DNA of 64,000 nucleotides from positions 186,001 to 250,000 of the forward strand of contig JAITMD010000021.1 in NCBI GenBank assembly GCA_031277535.1, written 5' to 3'. The notes under the pieces are model-generated. The model was not told the DNA's origin. It saw only the letters and a program-made list of their open reading frames with translations, and made no database searches. The stretch comes from Flavobacteriaceae bacterium. Lineage in GTDB: Bacteria > Bacteroidota > Bacteroidia > Flavobacteriales > Flavobacteriaceae. This document shows, in pieces, positions 60,598 through 64,000 of this stretch. Made by a program: the position numbers and the translations under genes. The stretch's first letter is position 1. Each line of letters opens with the position of its first letter.

Positions 60598-60891
60598 GTT
60601 ATTGTTTACTGTTTTATGCACACATCTTATAGAAGTTTATGGAATAAAATATGTTTAATAGTTGGATTGTCTGATTTAATTTATTGTATTTGTTTGTTGT
60701 TTATTTTGTTTTTTATAAAAATATATGTGTGATTTTCTGTTAATATATATATATGTTTATTTGTAATTTATTGATTTCATTGTTTTTTATTTTGATAAAT
60801 TAGTATATTTATTATAATAATTATAACTTTGTATTATGTTTTATATAGTACTTAATATTATGTGCTTAATAAGTTGAAAAAAAAGAAGATT

Positions 60892-61533
60892 ATGAAAAAA
60901 ATTGTTTTGATTGTACTAATGTTATTTGGAGTTAATATAGGCTTGTCTTATGGACAGGTATTAATAGGAACACCTGGTGTGCCTGCCGCTGGAGCAATAT
61001 TAGATTTAAAAGAGAGGAACGCAGATGCAGATAATGCCACAGCAAATAAAGGATTTTTAATGCCAAGAGTTAAATTGACATCTGTAACATCATTAGCTCC
61101 AATAGTTTCGGCTACAATGGCTACTGATGCTACTGTGAAGAAATCGCATATAGGTTTACAGGTGTACCATGTGGGTGGATCTAGCATTGATGCTGGGTTA
61201 AAAATTTGGAGTGGAGAAAAATGGGAGGAGTTATTTAGTACACCTAAAGGACAGTGGATTTATATGCCTCCATTTCCTATAAAAATGTTTGAGGCTACAG
61301 AACAGACAGTAGTGTTATATGATGAATATAAAAAGCAGTTAGATACAGCAAAGAGCGGAGTTCCTTTATGGGCAGAGAATGAAGTTACTTTTGTAATAAC
61401 AGGTTATGATGCGCTTGCTTTTACTAAAGTTGAAATTAAGACTGTTGGTGGGAGACAAGTTTTAGTATATACTGCTGCATTGGGTAAATTGACAGCTGCA
61501 TCTTACTTAAATATTATAATTGTTAAGAAGTAA
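60892..61533 (+). CDS. secreted protein of unknown function, first gene of the lectin operon
   Basis: 213 residues with a signal peptide (MKKIVLIVLMLFGVNIGLSYGQ). The mature part has GAILDLKERNADADNATANKGFLMPRVKLTSV, a pattern seen in Bacteroidota surface and fibril-type proteins, then a GLKIWSGEKWEELFS stretch and a strand-rich second half with FVITGYDALAFTKVEIK. The family is not assigned, and no T9SS tail is visible. ATG 60892 is chosen as it starts the signal. The next gene begins 3 bp after its stop. Confidence 0.78.
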   Translation: MKKIVLIVLMLFGVNIGLSYGQVLIGTPGVPAAGAILDLKERNADADNATANKGFLMPRVKLTSVTSLAPIVSATMATDATVKKSHIGLQVYHVGGSSIDAGLKIWSGEKWEELFSTPKGQWIYMPPFPIKMFEATEQTVVLYDEYKKQLDTAKSGVPLWAENEVTFVITGYDALAFTKVEIKTVGGRQVLVYTAALGKLTAASYLNIIIVKK

Positions 61534-61536
61534 CGT

Positions 61537-63039
61537 ATGAAAAAATCTGTAGTATATGTATTTATTATGACATTATTTTTATTATGTCATATTAGTGCTT
61601 TAGCTCAGTTTCCTTACCAAAATACAGCGGTTTCAGGAAATGATTTTAGTCATTTTATTGGGGTAGGTGGGAATGTTACATTTACACCTAATGGTGCAGT
61701 TTTAACAGACGCAGGCTCTCAGACAAGAGGGTTTTTTCTAAATGATTTAGCTTTTACTGTTGATAGAGGTTTTATTATTAGTTTTGATTATATCATGACA
61801 GGTAGTGGAGGTAGTACTTATGGTTTTGGGGATGGTTTAGCACTTGTGTTGTTTGATGGTTCAGAGAGTGATCCAAAGATGGGGGCTTTGGGGTCTGGGC
61901 TAGGATACAGTTATAGAAAAGGAAGTGGATCTAGTGATAATTATGATGGATTGACTAAGGGATTTTTAGCTGTAGGAATAGATTTGTATGGAAACTTTAA
62001 GAATAGAATGGGCTCAAGTAATGAGTATAGAAATGGTATTAGAAATGTTTCTGAGAATAATCATGTAACAATAAGAGGGCAAGGTTCTTTAAAAGAAGGG
62101 TATCCTGTATTAATTAGTCAAAACACAGTTGATATAACTAAACGTTATAAATTAGATTTAGCAACAGGGAGTTACATTACTAATTTTGAGCAACCAGATA
62201 AAAATGGTTTTACATTTAGATTAAGAGAGAATACTCAAAATAATGAGAGTGATATAGCAGCTACTTTTGGTCATATTTCTTATCGAAAGGTAATTGTATC
62301 AATGTTCCCAGGAAAGAATGGAGTAGTTTCTGGATATTATTTTAATGTTGATATTATACATGGTAATCAGACAAGTCGTGTTATTTATGATTATTTTATA
62401 CCAAATAATACAAATATAAAATATGCAGAAGCAAAAACAGATACAACGGATGAATTAATAAGTAAAATGTTTGTAGCACCTACTACTTTTAAAATTGGAT
62501 TTACTGGTGCAACAGGTGGAGCAATGCAAAAGAATATAGTTAGAAATATTAGTATTTTTTTACCTTTTTCTCCATCAGTTAAAGATGTAATATTGACAAA
62601 TATGTGTAGAGATACTCCAGTTGAGGTTGATGTGTTGGCAGGTAGTGTTGGATTTGATTCTAATACATATAATGGAGGAGGAGATTTGTCTGTTCTAGGT
62701 AAGCAAGAATATTTAGAACCATATAGTTTTCAGTTTAGAAAATTAATTAATGGTCTTTTTGAAGATACAGCAGAACCTTTTATTGCAGTAACAAGTAATG
62801 GGACTTATGAATATAATCCTCAAAGTATGAAAGTAGTATTTACTCCTAAACTAGGAGGAGTTGTTGATAATTCAGATCAAATTTATTTTACAATTAAGAA
62901 TAAGACCAAAATTATTAATAATGGAAGTAATAGTGTTGATTTAGGTAATGAACAGTTTCGATCTAATACCGCAACTGTAAAGTTGAATTTTGGATTGAAT
63001 TGTAATGATATATTGATGGTTAACGGTAATAGTATATAG
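61537..63039 (+). CDS. secreted L-type lectin-like domain protein
   Basis: 500 residues with a signal peptide (to LAQ, near residue 24). Residues about 25-290 look like a bacterial L-type (legume-like) lectin domain: FVDRGFIISFDYIMTGSGGSTYG-type strand, GDGLALVLFDGSESDPKMGALGSGLGYSYRKG, KGFLAVGIDLYGNFKNRMG and VTIRGQGSLKEGYPVLIS. Residues about 340-500 form an Ig-like/cadherin-like region starting CRDTPVEVDVLAGSVGFD. No T9SS sorting domain is seen at the C-terminus (ends MVNGNSI), so it may be anchored by other means or partnered. It sits in an operon with the genes on both sides. Confidence 0.82.
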   Translation: MKKSVVYVFIMTLFLLCHISALAQFPYQNTAVSGNDFSHFIGVGGNVTFTPNGAVLTDAGSQTRGFFLNDLAFTVDRGFIISFDYIMTGSGGSTYGFGDGLALVLFDGSESDPKMGALGSGLGYSYRKGSGSSDNYDGLTKGFLAVGIDLYGNFKNRMGSSNEYRNGIRNVSENNHVTIRGQGSLKEGYPVLISQNTVDITKRYKLDLATGSYITNFEQPDKNGFTFRLRENTQNNESDIAATFGHISYRKVIVSMFPGKNGVVSGYYFNVDIIHGNQTSRVIYDYFIPNNTNIKYAEAKTDTTDELISKMFVAPTTFKIGFTGATGGAMQKNIVRNISIFLPFSPSVKDVILTNMCRDTPVEVDVLAGSVGFDSNTYNGGGDLSVLGKQEYLEPYSFQFRKLINGLFEDTAEPFIAVTSNGTYEYNPQSMKVVFTPKLGGVVDNSDQIYFTIKNKTKIINNGSNSVDLGNEQFRSNTATVKLNFGLNCNDILMVNGNSI

Positions 63040-63040
63040 T

Positions 63041-64000
63041 ATGGAAAATAAAAAGACAGGTATAAGTAGGTATATTAATCTATTAATAACAGTTATTACT
63101 TTATTATCATTTCAAGTATTCTATGCTCAATTTCCTTATTTTAACTCAGCACAGTCAGGGGCAGATTTTCTTTTATTAGGAGAGAGTAAGGCGGGACTTG
63201 TAACTTATTCAGTAAATGGAATTAAACTTGTAGATAATACTAATCAGTATTCAGGTGTTTCTTTAGAAAGTTTAAACTTTAGTACAAGTAAGGGATTTAT
63301 ATTAGAGTTTGAATATGCAATGGACAAAGGGGCTCAATATGATGGGAAATACGGTGATGGTATTGCGATGGTTTTATATGATGGTACTGTAACTAAACCG
63401 AGAATGGGGGATAAAGGTGGAGCTTTAGGATATGCTTATACAAAAAAGACGAGTACAAGTAGTATTAAAGGATTTGAAAAAGGATTTTTAGGATTGGGAC
63501 TTGATTTATATGGAAATTATAAAAATACTATGGCAAATACTGATGAAGTACGTAATGGTATAATGTCTAATAATGAAGGAGATTTTATAGTATTGAGGGG
63601 ACCAAATAGTCTTATTGATTATGAAGGTTATCCTATTCTATTTGCTGTTGGGACGATTAATAATACAAATTATTATTTAGATCGTGTGACTGGGGCACCT
63701 ATTAAGAAGCAAAAAGGATTAGAGGGACAGAGATTTAGTTTGAGAGGAAATAAAATTGATGCAAAAGTAGGAGATCCAGAGTATAGAAAAGCAATAATAT
63801 CATTAATACCTGGAATTGATGAAACAAGTGCTAATTCAGAAAGTGGCTTTTTTATCTCAATAGATATGATTAATGGCGTTTATAGATCATCAATCATTAA
63901 GAATTATTTTATTCCAAGATCAGGTAATATTAAGTACACAGAGCAAATGACAACCTCAAGTTCCTCTGTTAAAACATTAAAGATAGAGACTCCAAGTAGT
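63041..64000 (+). CDS. second L-type lectin-like protein, partial at window end
   Basis: Starts at ATG 63041, 1 bp after the previous stop, and runs open for 320 codons to the window edge, so the 3' end is missing. Signal peptide: an N-terminal basic start, hydrophobic core, then FQVFYAQ. The mature sequence follows the previous gene motif by motif: FPYFNSAQSGADF, GDGIAMVLYDGTVTKPRMGDKGGALGYAY, KGFLGLGLDLYGNYKNTM, RNGIMSNNEGDFIVLRGPNSL. It is a tandem paralogue with an extended N-terminus; whether a T9SS domain lies beyond the edge cannot be seen. Confidence 0.83.
   Translation, partial: MENKKTGISRYINLLITVITLLSFQVFYAQFPYFNSAQSGADFLLLGESKAGLVTYSVNGIKLVDNTNQYSGVSLESLNFSTSKGFILEFEYAMDKGAQYDGKYGDGIAMVLYDGTVTKPRMGDKGGALGYAYTKKTSTSSIKGFEKGFLGLGLDLYGNYKNTMANTDEVRNGIMSNNEGDFIVLRGPNSLIDYEGYPILFAVGTINNTNYYLDRVTGAPIKKQKGLEGQRFSLRGNKIDAKVGDPEYRKAIISLIPGIDETSANSESGFFISIDMINGVYRSSIIKNYFIPRSGNIKYTEQMTTSSSSVKTLKIETPSS

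Larger units (their letters stand above)
60239..60891. other. 653-bp gene-poor region: rtcB leader and AT-rich promoter for surface operon
   Basis: From left to right: rtcB 5' region with a hairpin (60301-60306 with 60321-60326 plus an inner stem), the terminator at 60370-60395, the 26-codon reverse leader ORF at 60421-60501 and its promoter at 60568-60597, then about 290 bp of very AT-rich sequence with TAACTTTG at 60824-60831, a -7 match for the next operon. Confidence 0.65.

Noticed and set aside
1..64000. Mobile element, prophage or genomic island
   Set aside because: No transposase, integrase, phage structural gene, attachment repeat or obvious composition break was seen; the gene order is typical chromosome.

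Overview
The window is ordinary chromosome from a low-GC member of the Bacteroidota, most likely family Flavobacteriaceae. The gene set and codon use look Myroides-like, but I cannot prove the genus from sequence alone. Supporting signs are Bacteroidota-type promoters (TTG, about 19 bp, TAnnTTTG), almost no Shine-Dalgarno sequences, a type IX secretion (T9SS) sorting domain, a TonB receptor paired with a DUF4249 lipoprotein, several small families known mainly from Flavobacteriia, a monomeric NADP-isocitrate dehydrogenase, and the order bamD-rpoZ-coaBC-DUF4835-recN. I see no transposase, integrase, phage gene or CRISPR array.

Layout. 0-1.5 kb: ribosomal protein operon rpsF-rpsR-rplI. 1.6-6.9 kb: a lipoprotein, then a tight run of DUF6495-type gene, ligA, DUF6913-type gene, dapA and ferritin. 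7-12 kb: bamD, rpoZ, coaBC, DUF4835-type gene, recN. 12-17 kb: a DUF4249 lipoprotein and TonB receptor facing away from a LytS/LytTR two-component pair. 17-20 kb: a small envelope protein and icd. 19.8-20.8 kb: gene-free, with an unusual 11-bp tandem repeat arranged in two inverted arms. 20.8-25.6 kb: lptB-tatC-kdsD, and recQ reading away from it. 25.7-29 kb: small membrane and conserved proteins, idi, a PTPS/QueD-family gene, manA. 29.1-29.6 kb: five identical tRNA-Thr(TGT) genes in tandem. 29.8-35.2 kb: TraB/GumN protein, an ECF sigma factor overlapping a membrane protein, a metal P-type ATPase and a MATE exporter. 35.3-43.5 kb: OmpW-like protein, CoA-binding protein, Na+/solute symporter, recR, feoAB, a SanA-like protein, a DEAD-box helicase. 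43.9-49.7 kb: a T9SS-secreted SGNH-type protein, methylmalonyl-CoA mutase subunits, an FtsB-like protein, udk. 49.7-55.5 kb: a gene-free stretch with repeats, a siderophore-interacting protein, a lipoprotein, and lysC-lysA behind a leader-peptide attenuator. 55.6-60.5 kb: a porin, prmA-clpS, and prfH-rtcB behind a second leader-ORF/terminator arrangement. 60.9-64 kb: an operon of secreted proteins with two tandem lectin-like paralogues, the last cut by the window end.

Working together. LysC, DapA and LysA are three steps of the diaminopimelate/lysine pathway, though dapA sits apart. FeoAB, ferritin, the siderophore-interacting protein and perhaps the TonB receptor handle iron. LptB, BamD and TatC serve envelope assembly, and KdsD supplies a Kdo precursor. 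RtcB and PrfH form a known rescue-and-repair pair for ribosomes with cleaved 16S rRNA. The best candidates for undescribed biology are the leader ORF plus terminator in front of rtcB-prfH, the 18-codon leader in front of lysC, the inverted 11-bp repeat array at 20.3 kb, and the tandem lectin-like operon at the right edge.
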